From contig JAEYWD010000100.1 of assembly GCA_023429135.1 (NCBI GenBank), positions 70,565 to 134,564 of the forward strand: a stretch of DNA of 64,000 bases, read 5' to 3'. How positions within the stretch are numbered: position 1 is the first letter of the stretch; each line of letters starts with the position of its first letter. This stretch comes from Bacteroidota bacterium. Its GTDB lineage: Bacteria; Bacteroidota; Bacteroidia; Bacteroidales; JAAUTT01. Below, one piece after another: positions 9,836-18,744 of this stretch. The translations under genes were made by a program, and so were the position numbers. The notes under the pieces are model-generated. The model had not been told where the DNA came from. It ran no database searches and saw only the letters and a list, made by a program, of their open reading frames with translations.

Positions 9836-9886
9836 TCATCCGTGATGATGATGCCTGTTATTTCCGCCTGCAAGTATTTTTACCAT
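9836..9886 (-). CDS. hisL: Distal his leader peptide (attenuation)
   Basis: A 16-residue frame, MVKILAGGNNRHHHHG, with four consecutive His codons just before its stop. It ends 35 bases ahead of the distal terminator. The His codons and stop can form a small hairpin (TCATC/GATGA), and the early codons ACTTGCA are complementary to TGCAAGT in the terminator arm and loop, giving a candidate antiterminator. The peptide differs in sequence from the proximal leader except for the His run. Confidence 0.78.
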   Translation of the reverse strand: MVKILAGGNNRHHHHG

Positions 9887-9902
9887 TATTAAAAGTTTTG
9901 TG

Positions 9903-9934
9903 CAATATTAACTATTATTTTGAGAACACACAAA
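9903..9934 (-). promoter_or_regulatory. Candidate his operon promoter
   Basis: On the minus strand a -33 TTTG (9931-9934) is separated by 20 bases from TAATATTG (9903-9910), one mismatch from the Bacteroidota -7 consensus TAnnTTTG. It lies 16 bases upstream of the distal leader peptide, so the transcript would include both attenuators. Confidence 0.5.
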
Positions 9935-9975
9935 AAAACATGCTAAAAATCATATTTATAAAACATATTTTTTAT

Positions 9976-11307
9976 TTACAAATCCTTAAGAAGAACATTC
10001 TCAGGAAGTTTATCAACTGTTGTAGTGAACACGTTATGAATTTCAAGTAAACGTTTTGTTTTTTCAGATGAAGTGTCAATTATAGAGCTGTGTCCCTGCT
10101 TATCCAGCTTGTCTATTACATATTTAACAGTGAGACAGTCGATATTCAATGCGGGCTGATAGGCTGCCAGCTTAGGCCGCGGCACTATAACCTCGGAAAT
10201 AATGTTAACCTTTATCAAATCAGTTAATGTATTTTTAACCAGCCTTATAGGTATTTTTAATTGTTTCGACAACTCCAGAGATGTGATAGGCTGTTCACAG
10301 TTTTTAAAATTCACAATAATCCGATGTGCAATCAACAATCCAATTACTCGTTTAGCATAGGGACTTATCTGAACGGTTTCTGTTTCAAATTCATATAAGT
10401 CGATATTATGATCGGCATAAGAAATTTCAGCACCATAAAGCACAATGAGCCAGCTTATTTGCATCCATATAAGAAATAACGGGAGTGCTGCAAAACTACC
10501 ATAAATGGCGCCATACTTTGAAACACCTATTTGAAAATGTATATATCCCCATTGGGTTAACTGGAATAAACTACCTGCAATAATTCCAGCTATTATCCCT
10601 GATTTAACATTTACTTTCGTATTGGGCATGATAATATAAAGCAACGAAAACAGAACCCATATGATAACGTAAGGAGCAAATTTCAGCAGGAAAAATAAAG
10701 CAGAACTAACATAGCCTAACAATTCCACTCTTTTAGCCATTGTATTTAGCTGGGTTGAAATAAAAACATTGGCACTGCTGGCTGTAATAATTAGCAGTGG
10801 CGAAACAAGCATCATAGATAAATAGTCGGAAAATTTGCGGACAAAAGTGCGTGCCTTTTTTATATGCCAGATATCATTAAATGCACTCTCAATATTCCCA
10901 AATACCTTCATTACAGTCCAAAAAAGAATTCCAACACCTACTCCGGCTATTAAGCCCCCTTGTGTTTTTTCAAGAAAAGAGTCAGTAAAAGTTATAAGGT
11001 ATTTAACAACTTCCTCGTGACCTTTCAAATTATTGGCTAATTCAGTTTTAAGATACTCCTGATACCCAAAACCTTTTGCAATCCCAAAACCCAGAGCAAG
11101 TATAGGTACAACAGAAAGCATCGAAAAGAAAGTCAGAGCTGATGCCCTGTACTGGAGTTTGTCATTAATAAATTCCCTGATTGAGAGTACCAAAACCCTG
11201 ATGTATCTATAAAGTAAGGCTTTGTAAGGAGATGCAATATCACTCAACCGTATACTCCAGATATCATTTGTGACAAACTTAATTAAGTCTAAAATCTTTT
11301 TAACCAT
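9976..11307 (-). CDS. YihY/BrkB-family inner-membrane protein with C-terminal winged-helix-like region
   Basis: Member of the YihY (formerly ribonuclease BN) membrane family of uncertain function. About six hydrophobic segments span residues 55-300, with family motifs such as YRASALTFFSMLSVVPILALGFG near the first helix and LPLFLIWMQISWLIVLYGAEISYA near the last. Residues after about 330 look like a soluble regulatory tail with a helix-turn-helix-like stretch (TSLELSKQLKIPIRLVKNTLTDL). The total of 443 residues is longer than E. coli YihY (290) because of this tail. It is transcribed away from comB, toward the his leader. Confidence 0.8.
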   Translation of the reverse strand: MVKKILDLIKFVTNDIWSIRLSDIASPYKALLYRYIRVLVLSIREFINDKLQYRASALTFFSMLSVVPILALGFGIAKGFGYQEYLKTELANNLKGHEEVVKYLITFTDSFLEKTQGGLIAGVGVGILFWTVMKVFGNIESAFNDIWHIKKARTFVRKFSDYLSMMLVSPLLIITASSANVFISTQLNTMAKRVELLGYVSSALFFLLKFAPYVIIWVLFSLLYIIMPNTKVNVKSGIIAGIIAGSLFQLTQWGYIHFQIGVSKYGAIYGSFAALPLFLIWMQISWLIVLYGAEISYADHNIDLYEFETETVQISPYAKRVIGLLIAHRIIVNFKNCEQPITSLELSKQLKIPIRLVKNTLTDLIKVNIISEVIVPRPKLAAYQPALNIDCLTVKYVIDKLDKQGHSSIIDTSSEKTKRLLEIHNVFTTTVDKLPENVLLKDL

Positions 11308-11321
11308 GATAAAGCTTTATA

Positions 11322-11351
11322 CAAATTTAGTTTTTGTGAACGAATGTCAAA
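11322..11351 (-). promoter_or_regulatory. Promoter of the YihY-family gene
   Basis: Perfect -7 box TAAATTTG (11322-11329, minus strand) with TTTG (11348-11351) 18 bases upstream. The start codon lies about 15 bases from the -7 box, giving a very short leader. Confidence 0.5.
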
Positions 11352-11362
11352 AGAAATGAGCG

Positions 11363-11370
11363 TATATTTG
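11363..11370 (+). promoter_or_regulatory. -7 box upstream of comB
   Basis: TATATTTG is a perfect TAnnTTTG match 17 bases ahead of the comB ATG. The nearest TTTG (11333-11336) is 26 bases away, longer than ideal. It overlaps the back-to-back promoter region of the YihY-family gene. Confidence 0.4.
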
Positions 11371-11387
11371 TATTTGGATTGTCGTAT

Positions 11388-12092
11388 ATGGAAATTAGAA
11401 TATTACATCTCCTTGAAGGAGCAAAATCGGCTGAAGGTTTAACGGTGGTAATAGATGTTTTTCGAGCTTTTTCTTTGGCTTGTTATATGTCCGATAAAGG
11501 TGCAGCGGATATAATTCCGGTATCTGACATCAATAAAGCTTATGAGTTGAAGCAGAAAATCTCAAATTCGTTATTGGTTGGCGAAAGAAATGAACGGGTT
11601 CCAGAAGGTTTCGATTTTGGAAACTCTCCTACCCACATCTTACATGAAAACATTGAAGGGAAAGTAATTATCCACACAACAAGTGCCGGAACCCAAGGTC
11701 TGGTAAATGCCACCAAAGCTTCCGAAAGATTAACCGGCAGTTTTGTAAATGCTCCGGCGATTGTTTCATATATCAAAGCTAAAAATCCATCAGTAGTTTC
11801 GCTGGTTTGCATGGGATATTCCATGAAATATCCTACCGAAGAAGATACCTTTTGTGCAGAATATATTAAGCAAAGTTTAAAGGGGGAATTACCTGACACT
11901 GCCGAAATGATGGAAACCATTAAAAACACAAGCGCTCAAAGGTTATTTAATCCGGCTAATCAGGACTTTTCACCTTCGAGCGACTTTTATCTGTGTACCC
12001 AAATCGGGAAGTTCAATTTTATTCTGAAAGCAGAAGAGTCTGATAATCTGCTCAAATTAAAAAAGATAGAGAGTAAAGATTTTGTCCGGTAA
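11388..12092 (+). CDS. comB: 2-phosphosulfolactate phosphatase family protein
   Basis: Family of magnesium-dependent acid phosphatases first described in coenzyme M synthesis (2-phosphosulfolactate to sulfolactate). Motifs include the N-terminal TVVIDVFRAFSLA, LLVGERNE...P.GFDFGNSP and IIHTTSAGTQGL. The ATG at 11388 is preferred over an in-frame TTG at 11379 and gives 234 residues. No other coenzyme M genes are nearby, so the substrate in this organism is not shown; many bacteria carry this orphan gene. Confidence 0.82.
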   Translation: MEIRILHLLEGAKSAEGLTVVIDVFRAFSLACYMSDKGAADIIPVSDINKAYELKQKISNSLLVGERNERVPEGFDFGNSPTHILHENIEGKVIIHTTSAGTQGLVNATKASERLTGSFVNAPAIVSYIKAKNPSVVSLVCMGYSMKYPTEEDTFCAEYIKQSLKGELPDTAEMMETIKNTSAQRLFNPANQDFSPSSDFYLCTQIGKFNFILKAEESDNLLKLKKIESKDFVR

Positions 12093-12099
12093 TCTAAGT

Positions 12100-12300
12100 T
12101 TAGATATTAAACACTAATTCGGTTTTTTGCGACTTCACATACTTTTCTGTCCAAAGGGTATTACCAGAATTGTCTTTGTAGCAGATCATGTAAACATCAT
12201 CCATCAATTTAGATAGATCCATATTATTCAGATCACGGCAAATATGAACTTTCATACCTTCTAAATTGAAAACTTCGGCTCTGATTTGGTTTGATTTCAT
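12100..12300 (-). CDS. Small protein of unknown function
   Basis: A 66-residue frame, acidic to neutral, with no signal peptide or membrane helix. It has a plausible compact alpha/beta composition and starts with ATG. It is convergent with comB, 7 bases between stops. No family is recognised. It could be a real small cytoplasmic protein or a chance frame; normal codon use and the tight fit after comB favour a real gene. Confidence 0.5.
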   Translation of the reverse strand: MKSNQIRAEVFNLEGMKVHICRDLNNMDLSKLMDDVYMICYKDNSGNTLWTEKYVKSQKTELVFNI

Positions 12301-12643
12301 AACAGTAGGTTTTTATATTTTTAATTATTTTTCTGATCTGTTAATAAAATGTTGATCATTTTGTTGAATTAAAAATAAATTAAAAACCACCTTGTATTTC
12401 GGGAGCTATAGTGATATATAATTGAGAGGGTGGTGATTCATCTCAACATTTTGGTATTGTTTTTTTTATTTTTTTTTTATAACATTATTGTTTTTTTAAA
12501 CGTCAAAAATTACCAACTAGCTAAAAACTTAGGAAACAACCTTATACCATTTTTAAAAAACTTTAGTTTATAGATATACTTTATATTGAAGAAATTTCTG
12601 TTATTCGTTTAACGAGATTTTTATTAAATAATTGTGATTTTAA
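12301..12643. other. AT-rich intergenic region, no gene seen
   Basis: About 340 bases of very AT-rich DNA between the small protein and the end of the efflux operon. It contains weak inverted repeats only: ACCACC (12386-12391) with GGTGGT (12429-12434), and TTGAGA (12422-12427) with TCTCAA (12441-12446). The T/A runs at 12460-12500 may be a termination region. No convincing reading frame. Confidence 0.5.
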
Positions 12644-13765
12644 TCAGGTTGTTTTTTTATACCTCCAAATAGCAAGGTTTACAATAACAACAAAATAACC
12701 CGACAAGATAACAATCTCATTTAAAACATCTCTAAATCCTGAACCCTTTAGTATGATCATTCGAACCACCCGCATGAAATAGGCAATTGGATTAATCTTA
12801 TTCAAAATCTGTGCCCATTCCGGCATATTTTCCACTGATGTAAATAAACCACTCATCATTATGAAGACCATGGCAATAAACCATGCAATAAACATTGCCT
12901 GCTGCTGGGTATCGGCAAAGGTTGAAATAAATAATCCAAAACTCAGAATAACCAAAAGGTAAAGAGCTGTAAAACCAAAAAGAAGCGGAATATTTCCAAG
13001 AAATGGAATATTGAATAATAGCTTACCCACAGCTAAACCAAACGCTAACTCAACAATTGCTATGATCCAGAATGGAATAAGTTTTCCGGCAATAAAATGA
13101 TATTTATGTATAGGAGTTACATTGATTTGCTCTATGGTTCCTATTTCCTTTTCGCGAACAAGGTTCATACACGCCAGAAACATACCAATCATAGTGATTA
13201 GAATACCCAGGATACCTGGAACCATAAAGTTTTTATAGCTTAACTGAGGATTATACCAATAATATGGAATAGTATTTATAGTTTTATTTACACCATCGGG
13301 AATTGGTATTGTTACCAGATCCGATATCACTTCTTTGTTAAAATCGGCTATAATAGCACTGCTGTAAGCATTTATAAGTCCGGCGGCCATTCCGTTAATA
13401 GCATCCACCATCAACTGGATTTTTGCCTTGTTTTCTTTAATCAGATCTTTTTCAAAATCCTGGGGAATATGTAGAATTACTCCTGCCTTCCCTTTATGCA
13501 AAGCTTCCTCGGCCTCCTTTACCGACAAAAAAGCAGCGTTAATTTTATAGAAAGGAGAACCATTGAATTTAGAAATCAGTGCTCTGGAGCTTTGCGACAT
13601 ATCCTGGTCGACAACAACCATATCAATTCGTCTTAAATCCAATGTGGCCGCATTAGCAAGAATAATTAGCTGAATAACAGGCATAACAAATATAATGGGC
13701 AACATGGACCTGTTCCGAAAAATCTGAATAAATTCTTTTCTGATAATATATCCTATTGTTTTCAT
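12644..13765 (-). CDS. ABC-2 type transporter permease (YbhR-like)
   Basis: Membrane subunit of a drug or toxic-compound ABC exporter. One N-terminal helix (about 22-42), a large extracytoplasmic domain (about 45-170), then five helices between about 175 and 370, the standard ABC-2 layout. Motifs include EFIQIFRNRSMLPIIFVMPVIQ at the start and NLVREKEIGTIEQINVTP in the coupling region. The 373-residue length matches YbhR/YhhJ. It is the last gene of the operon, 6 bases after its paralogue, and probably forms a heterodimer with it. Confidence 0.9.
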   Translation of the reverse strand: MKTIGYIIRKEFIQIFRNRSMLPIIFVMPVIQLIILANAATLDLRRIDMVVVDQDMSQSSRALISKFNGSPFYKINAAFLSVKEAEEALHKGKAGVILHIPQDFEKDLIKENKAKIQLMVDAINGMAAGLINAYSSAIIADFNKEVISDLVTIPIPDGVNKTINTIPYYWYNPQLSYKNFMVPGILGILITMIGMFLACMNLVREKEIGTIEQINVTPIHKYHFIAGKLIPFWIIAIVELAFGLAVGKLLFNIPFLGNIPLLFGFTALYLLVILSFGLFISTFADTQQQAMFIAWFIAMVFIMMSGLFTSVENMPEWAQILNKINPIAYFMRVVRMIILKGSGFRDVLNEIVILSGYFVVIVNLAIWRYKKTT

Positions 13766-13771
13766 GGCTAA

Positions 13772-14878
13772 TTATTCAAGACGTTTTTTAAACTTACGGG
13801 CCGAAATGGACAAGAGCAAAACTGTCATTCCCAACAATATCAAAGTCTCAAACCAAAGCATTTTGAGTCCGACTCCCTTTAGCATAATACCTTTTACAAT
13901 TTCGATGAACCATTTAGGTGGCATTATCTGGCAAAGAACCTGCAAAATCACAGGCATATTCTCAACGGGATAAATAAACCCCGAAAGAAGCATTGTTGGA
14001 AGCATTAATGCTACCATGGAAAGAAGCATCGCCACCTGCTGGTTATCAGTTGAGGCTGATATAAGTATCCCGAGTGAAAGAGCAAGTACTATAAAAAGGA
14101 GGCACTCGGCCAACAAAAGTAAAATACTGCCCTGTACAGGAAGATTAAATACAGTTAAGCTTAAAACAATTATAAATATTGCATTTATAAAAGAAAGAAA
14201 TACATAAGGCATCACTTTCCCTAGAATTATCTGAATAGGTCGTAACGGCGAAACAAGCAATACTTCCATGGTTCCCATTTCCTTTTCCCGGACAATGGAA
14301 ATAGAGGTCATTAAAGCGGAAACGAGCATTAAAATCATGGCCATAATCCCAGGCACAAACATGTATACGCCTTTCATCTCAGGATTATAAAACATTCGTG
14401 GCTCAGTTTCAATTTTATAAGGCATTGCATAAGCTGAGTTCAACTCATTGTTGTACGACCGAACGATCCCCGAAGTATATTCGGCAATTAATTTGGCCTG
14501 ATTGGCATCGGAAGCATCGGTTGTAAGCTGAATGTTTGCTTTTCCGGTTTTATAAAGTTTTTCTTCGAAGTTATTCTCGAAAACTATCACTTCCTTTACA
14601 AATCCCTTTCTGAAAATAGACTCAATATCTTTGTCGGAAGTGAGCACCTCCTGGATCTGGAAGTAACCGGATGATGCAATTTTATTAGTGATATCGCGCG
14701 TAGTAGGATCGTTCGACAAATCCAGAACAGCAATTTTTGCATCCTTTATTTCGTTAGTGATTACAAATCCGAATAACAACATCATTGCCAGTGGCATTCC
14801 AAAAAGTACCAACATTGTTCGCCTGTCGCGAAAAATGTGATAAAATTCCTTTATTACAAAACCCCAGAATTTTTTCAT
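13772..14878 (-). CDS. ABC-2 type transporter permease (YbhS-like)
   Basis: Paralogue of the following permease with the same topology: one N-terminal helix, a large outer loop and five C-terminal helices in 368 residues. Diagnostic stretches are KEFYHIFRDRRTMLVLFGMPLAMMLLFGF and SIVREKEMGTMEVLLVSPLRP, the cytoplasmic segment that meets the ATPase. It starts 8 bases after the second ATPase gene. Together the two permeases make the membrane channel of the exporter. Confidence 0.9.
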   Translation of the reverse strand: MKKFWGFVIKEFYHIFRDRRTMLVLFGMPLAMMLLFGFVITNEIKDAKIAVLDLSNDPTTRDITNKIASSGYFQIQEVLTSDKDIESIFRKGFVKEVIVFENNFEEKLYKTGKANIQLTTDASDANQAKLIAEYTSGIVRSYNNELNSAYAMPYKIETEPRMFYNPEMKGVYMFVPGIMAMILMLVSALMTSISIVREKEMGTMEVLLVSPLRPIQIILGKVMPYVFLSFINAIFIIVLSLTVFNLPVQGSILLLLAECLLFIVLALSLGILISASTDNQQVAMLLSMVALMLPTMLLSGFIYPVENMPVILQVLCQIMPPKWFIEIVKGIMLKGVGLKMLWFETLILLGMTVLLLSISARKFKKRLE

Positions 14879-14886
14879 TTTTTCAA

Positions 14887-15627
14887 TTACTGTTTGTTGA
14901 TATTGCGGGCCAGTATGTAAAATACCTCGTCCATAGTATTTGTATTGTATTTCCTGATGAGATTCAGGGGAGTATCCAGATCGGCAATCCGTCCATCAAC
15001 CATGATAGAGGCCCGGTTACAATATTCGGCCTCGTCCATATAATGGGTTGTTACAAACACGGTAATTCCATCGTTTGCGGCCTGATAAATCAAATCCCAA
15101 AACTGGCGGCGGGTGATAGGATCCACACCACCGGTGGGTTCATCAAGAAATACTATTTTCGGCTGATGAAACACAGCAACCGAAAAAGCAAGCTTTTGCC
15201 GCCAACCCAGCGGTATTTCCTTTATGAGCTTATCTTTGAATTCATCAAATTCCAATCTTTTGAAAAGCTTTTCCGAACGTTCTTTGATTTCCTTTCCCGC
15301 CATCCCATAAATACCACCATAAAACTGGATGTTTTCAATTGGCGTCAGATCTTCGTAAAGTGAGAATTTCTGGCTCATGTAACCAATATTTCTTTTTATT
15401 TTTTCGGTTTGCCGGTAGGCATCAAAGCCGGCAACCGAAACTTTACCAGATGTTGGAGCTGAAAGACCACATAAAATCCTTATAGCTGTGGTTTTTCCAG
15501 CACCATTGGCTCCTAAAAAACCAAATATTTCACCTTTATTTACATGAAATGTTAAATGATCGTTTGCAACAAAGTTGCCAAACTTTTTAACCAAGTCCTG
15601 TACTTCTATGATTCTTTCCTGAGTCAT
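14887..15627 (-). CDS. ABC transporter ATP-binding protein (YbhF C-half-like)
   Basis: ATPase of 246 residues. Walker A is GANGAGKTT near 39-47, Walker B IVFLDEPTGGVDP, and the H-loop is TTHYMDEAE. The ABC signature is not canonical: IPLGWRQK replaces LSGGQ. This variant is, from memory, usual in the second half of YbhF-type double ATPases, so it is not evidence of decay. The start codon overlaps the stop of the previous ATPase by 4 bases. In E. coli the two ATPases are one YbhF protein; here they are separate genes. Confidence 0.9.
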   Translation of the reverse strand: MTQERIIEVQDLVKKFGNFVANDHLTFHVNKGEIFGFLGANGAGKTTAIRILCGLSAPTSGKVSVAGFDAYRQTEKIKRNIGYMSQKFSLYEDLTPIENIQFYGGIYGMAGKEIKERSEKLFKRLEFDEFKDKLIKEIPLGWRQKLAFSVAVFHQPKIVFLDEPTGGVDPITRRQFWDLIYQAANDGITVFVTTHYMDEAEYCNRASIMVDGRIADLDTPLNLIRKYNTNTMDEVFYILARNINKQ

Positions 15628-16550
15628 ACTGTTGGTATTGTTTCGTTGTTAGCCATTAATTGCATAAAGCAATCTTCAATACCCGGTTTAATGCTAATGA
15701 TTTCAACATCATCAATCCCATTCAACTTTAAATAATTAAACAGAACGGTTTTGTTTAACTCGCCTTTAAAAGAAGCATGAATATATTGCCCGAATAAATG
15801 GGCAGAATCGCACTGTGGGTATGCCTTCAAATGTATTAATAGATTATACATATTTACCGAACGCAATCCATAGAGCAACTTACTAAAGCTGCTGATAATA
15901 TTTTCAGGAGTATCCACGCTTAGCAGAGAACCTTTTTGAATAAGAGCCACCCGATCGCAAAGGGCAGCCTCGTCCATATAAGGCGTTGAAACTACCACCG
16001 TAATACCTTGCTTTTGAAGATTTTTAAGCATTTGCCAGAATTCCTTACGCGAAACCGCATCAACGCCGGTTGTTGGTTCATCGAGTATTAAAAGCTCGGG
16101 TTTATGGATTAAAGCACACGAAAGTGCCAGTTTCTGTTTCATTCCACCTGAAAGTTTACCGGCAGGTCGCGTTTTAAAAGGTTCGATGTGACTGTAAATA
16201 TCCTTTATTAAGTCATAATTCTCCTCAATGGTGGTACCAAAGATGGTGGCATAAAAGTCGAGATTCTCCTCTACTGTCAAATCCTGGTACAACGAAAATT
16301 TCCCTGGCATATAACCCAGCTTTTTCCGCAGCTCTTTAAATTCTGTTACCGGATCTAGTCCAAGCACTTTCAGTGATCCGGAATTCGGCAACATCAAAGA
16401 GGCTATCAATCTGAATAAGGTCGTTTTCCCGGCACCATCAGGGCCAATAAACCCAAAAAGTTCATTTTCTCCTATTGTAAAGGATACATCATTCAGTGCA
16501 ACCGTCTCTTTAAAGTGCTTGGTTATTCTTTCAGCAACAATGGCATCCAT
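15624..16550 (-). CDS. ABC transporter ATP-binding protein (YbhF N-half-like)
   Basis: ATPase of 308 residues with a canonical nucleotide-binding domain in the first about 220: Walker A GPDGAGKTT near 35-43, signature LSGGMKQKLALSCALIHKP, Walker B LLILDEPTTGVD, switch STPYMDEA (Pro in place of the usual His-preceding residues, a Tyr at the H-loop). The last about 85 residues form a C-terminal regulatory extension. It starts 11 bases after the HlyD gene. Pairs with the downstream ATPase to drive export. Confidence 0.9.
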   Translation of the reverse strand: MDAIVAERITKHFKETVALNDVSFTIGENELFGFIGPDGAGKTTLFRLIASLMLPNSGSLKVLGLDPVTEFKELRKKLGYMPGKFSLYQDLTVEENLDFYATIFGTTIEENYDLIKDIYSHIEPFKTRPAGKLSGGMKQKLALSCALIHKPELLILDEPTTGVDAVSRKEFWQMLKNLQKQGITVVVSTPYMDEAALCDRVALIQKGSLLSVDTPENIISSFSKLLYGLRSVNMYNLLIHLKAYPQCDSAHLFGQYIHASFKGELNKTVLFNYLKLNGIDDVEIISIKPGIEDCFMQLMANNETIPTV

Positions 16551-16561
16551 ATTCTGCTTTT

Positions 16562-17455
16562 TTATTTGTTTGCTGATGTAATAAGCATTTCGCCAGGCAT
16601 CCCTATTTTAATGCTGCCATCGTTCACAACATCAATTTTTACAGCATAAACCTGCTTTACGCGTTCTTCTTTTGTTTGAATAATTTTTGGAGTAAACTCA
16701 GCCTGAGATGAAATCCAACTTATTGTTCCTTCAACTGACCGATTTGATTTTGCATCCTCATCTATTTTAACCGTAACCTTTTGTCCTATTTTTAAATGGG
16801 GTAACAATGCACCATTTACATACACTTTAAGTTTAACTGTGGATAAATTGGCAATTTTGTAAAGGTTTTTGCCCGGGGTTGCAATCTCAGCAGGTTCAAT
16901 GTATTTTTCGAGAACTGTTCCATCAAGCGGGTTAACAACGTATGATTTCGCAATTTGATCTTCTACCTGTTTGATTTGCTGCATCAAAGCTTCTATTTCG
17001 CCTGCAACACTCTGGTTCTGCGTTTTTGTCGAAACTATCTGACTTTGAAGTACATTGTACTGTCCCACAATATCGTCGAATTGCTTTTCCGGAGCTGCCT
17101 TATCTTTCACAAGGTTTTCCATACGCTGTTTTTCTTTCAGTACAGTAGCCTTTTGCGTTTCCTGAACGTCTATTTGAGCTTTAATCTGCAGCAGACGGGC
17201 TTCAGCAGCTTTTTTTGTTGCCAGTAACTGTTGCTTTTTGAGCCACAAAGCGGTTGTATCAATAACCCCGACAATTTCACCTGATTTTAGTTGCATTCCT
17301 TCTTCAGGTATAAACTTAAGAAGTTTTCCCTGCCCTTCGGCCCCTACAATAGTTTCGACAACTTCGAAATTTCCATAAGCATCGGCCTTATCACCATTGC
17401 TGTTGCAGGCATATAAAAAAATCACCGCAATAAAGGTTATAACAATTGTTCTCAT
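16562..17455 (-). CDS. HlyD-family membrane fusion lipoprotein
   Basis: Periplasmic adaptor connecting the ABC exporter to its outer-membrane channel. A lipoprotein signal peptide ends at Cys16 (VIFLYAC|NSN), so it should be anchored by lipid. A biotinyl-lipoyl-like half (AEGQGKLLKFIPEEGMQL) leads into an alpha-helical hairpin of about residues 70-165 rich in K, E and Q, followed by the second lipoyl half (VVNPLDGTVLEKYIEPAE) and a beta-barrel domain. Length 297. It lies 5 bases after the TolC gene and 11 before the first ATPase. Confidence 0.9.
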   Translation of the reverse strand: MRTIVITFIAVIFLYACNSNGDKADAYGNFEVVETIVGAEGQGKLLKFIPEEGMQLKSGEIVGVIDTTALWLKKQQLLATKKAAEARLLQIKAQIDVQETQKATVLKEKQRMENLVKDKAAPEKQFDDIVGQYNVLQSQIVSTKTQNQSVAGEIEALMQQIKQVEDQIAKSYVVNPLDGTVLEKYIEPAEIATPGKNLYKIANLSTVKLKVYVNGALLPHLKIGQKVTVKIDEDAKSNRSVEGTISWISSQAEFTPKIIQTKEERVKQVYAVKIDVVNDGSIKIGMPGEMLITSANK

Positions 17456-17460
17456 ATGGC

Positions 17461-18741
17461 TTATAATATTCCTTTAATAATTAAATAATTAACTTTACTT
17501 TGAATGAATTGAATCTTATGAGTTTCGAGCTGAAGGCTCGCTTTGATTTCTGCATTGTAATCAGTCAGATAGTCAGTCATTGTAAGTACACCTTGCTCGA
17601 GACGTTTTTCCGACTGCCTGGTAATATTCTTCCGAAGGCTAAGTATCTCCTCATCGGTATTTAAAGCATTCTCAAGTTGTTTCATACGAGTTAGCTCGTT
17701 ATTACCGCTGATATTGATATTACGCATATAAAATTCTTTTTTGGAGTCGATCATTTCCTGCTGAACAGAATATATGCTTTTTTCGCGCGAAGTTTTATTC
17801 CAGTCCCATATGTTCCACTGAAACTTCAAACCAACAATGTAATAAGGACTAAAATCGTCCTTCAGCATATTCAAACCTGGTCGGCCATAACCAAGCTGTG
17901 AGAATGCGTACAGTTTGGGGATACGCTGTGCAGAAGAAATACTTTTAGATCTATTGAGCATTTCCTTTTGGATATCGAAGAACTTTAGTTCAGGCCGGTT
18001 TAAGGAGTCTTTCGTAATCTCCAATTCAGGTATTGTAAGTTTAGCGTTAACAAGAGCTGAATCTCCTGTAAGATCGCTTAACACCCACAAACTGTTTGCA
18101 TGAGCAAGCTCAATTTCCTGTAACATCTGGCGGGTTTTCAGAATTTCGACCTTAAGGTTATCCAAGTCGCTCTGAATAAGAATTCCATTTTTAACTCCTG
18201 AGGATATTTTCTGTTCCTTTGAACTTAAATCGCTCAGCATGTTGGAATATAAGTCGCGACTTAACTGCAGCAGAAGAGTATTAAAATATATAGCAGTTAC
18301 CTGATCGTTAACTTTATAGAGATCTGTTTCGTTTTGCTGCAGATCGGCATTAATACTTGCCTCTGTAAGTTTCTTCTGAGCTGCGGTTGCCCCACCGTCG
18401 AATAATACCTGGTTAACATCCATAGTAACTTTGTACTGATCGAGCGGCGATCCGGAAATATTAAACCCGGGAATTGGAACATCAACTTTTGTTCCTTCAG
18501 ATTGATAAGTAGCCTGGGCGTTTAGATTTAGCTGGGGTAGCCACATGGAATTAATATTCTTAAGGCGTAATTCCCTGTTTTTATCTATGCGTTGCTTATC
18601 CAGAAAATAGGGATGATATTCTCTGGCCTTTTTCAGACAATCATGTAATCCGATAGTATTTTGCGCATTTGTAGAAATGCTTATCCATATAAATAGACCG
18701 AAAGCTATGATATATGGAAATATATTGAATCTGGTCTTCAT
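17461..18741 (-). CDS. TolC-family outer-membrane efflux protein
   Basis: Outer-membrane channel of the exporter, 426 residues with an N-terminal signal peptide (cleavage after STNAQ, about residue 27). Two internally similar halves of long helices are typical of the OEP fold, with repeated helical segments rich in Q, L and K and short beta strands such as KVTMDVNQVLFDGGA and GLKFQWNIWDWNKTSREKS. It begins 3 bases after the TetR gene, so channel, adaptor and pump are in one transcript. Confidence 0.88.
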   Translation of the reverse strand: MKTRFNIFPYIIAFGLFIWISISTNAQNTIGLHDCLKKAREYHPYFLDKQRIDKNRELRLKNINSMWLPQLNLNAQATYQSEGTKVDVPIPGFNISGSPLDQYKVTMDVNQVLFDGGATAAQKKLTEASINADLQQNETDLYKVNDQVTAIYFNTLLLQLSRDLYSNMLSDLSSKEQKISSGVKNGILIQSDLDNLKVEILKTRQMLQEIELAHANSLWVLSDLTGDSALVNAKLTIPELEITKDSLNRPELKFFDIQKEMLNRSKSISSAQRIPKLYAFSQLGYGRPGLNMLKDDFSPYYIVGLKFQWNIWDWNKTSREKSIYSVQQEMIDSKKEFYMRNINISGNNELTRMKQLENALNTDEEILSLRKNITRQSEKRLEQGVLTMTDYLTDYNAEIKASLQLETHKIQFIQSKVNYLIIKGIL

Positions 18742-18744
18742 AAA

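Noticed and set aside
9620..9975. T-box or other riboswitch ahead of hisG
   Set aside because: No T-box sequence was seen; two His-rich leader peptides with terminators explain the region fully.
14887..15627. Degenerate ABC signature as a sign of an inactive ATPase
   Set aside because: LGWRQ in place of LSGGQ is usual for the second ATPase of YbhF-type exporters, and Walker A and B are intact.
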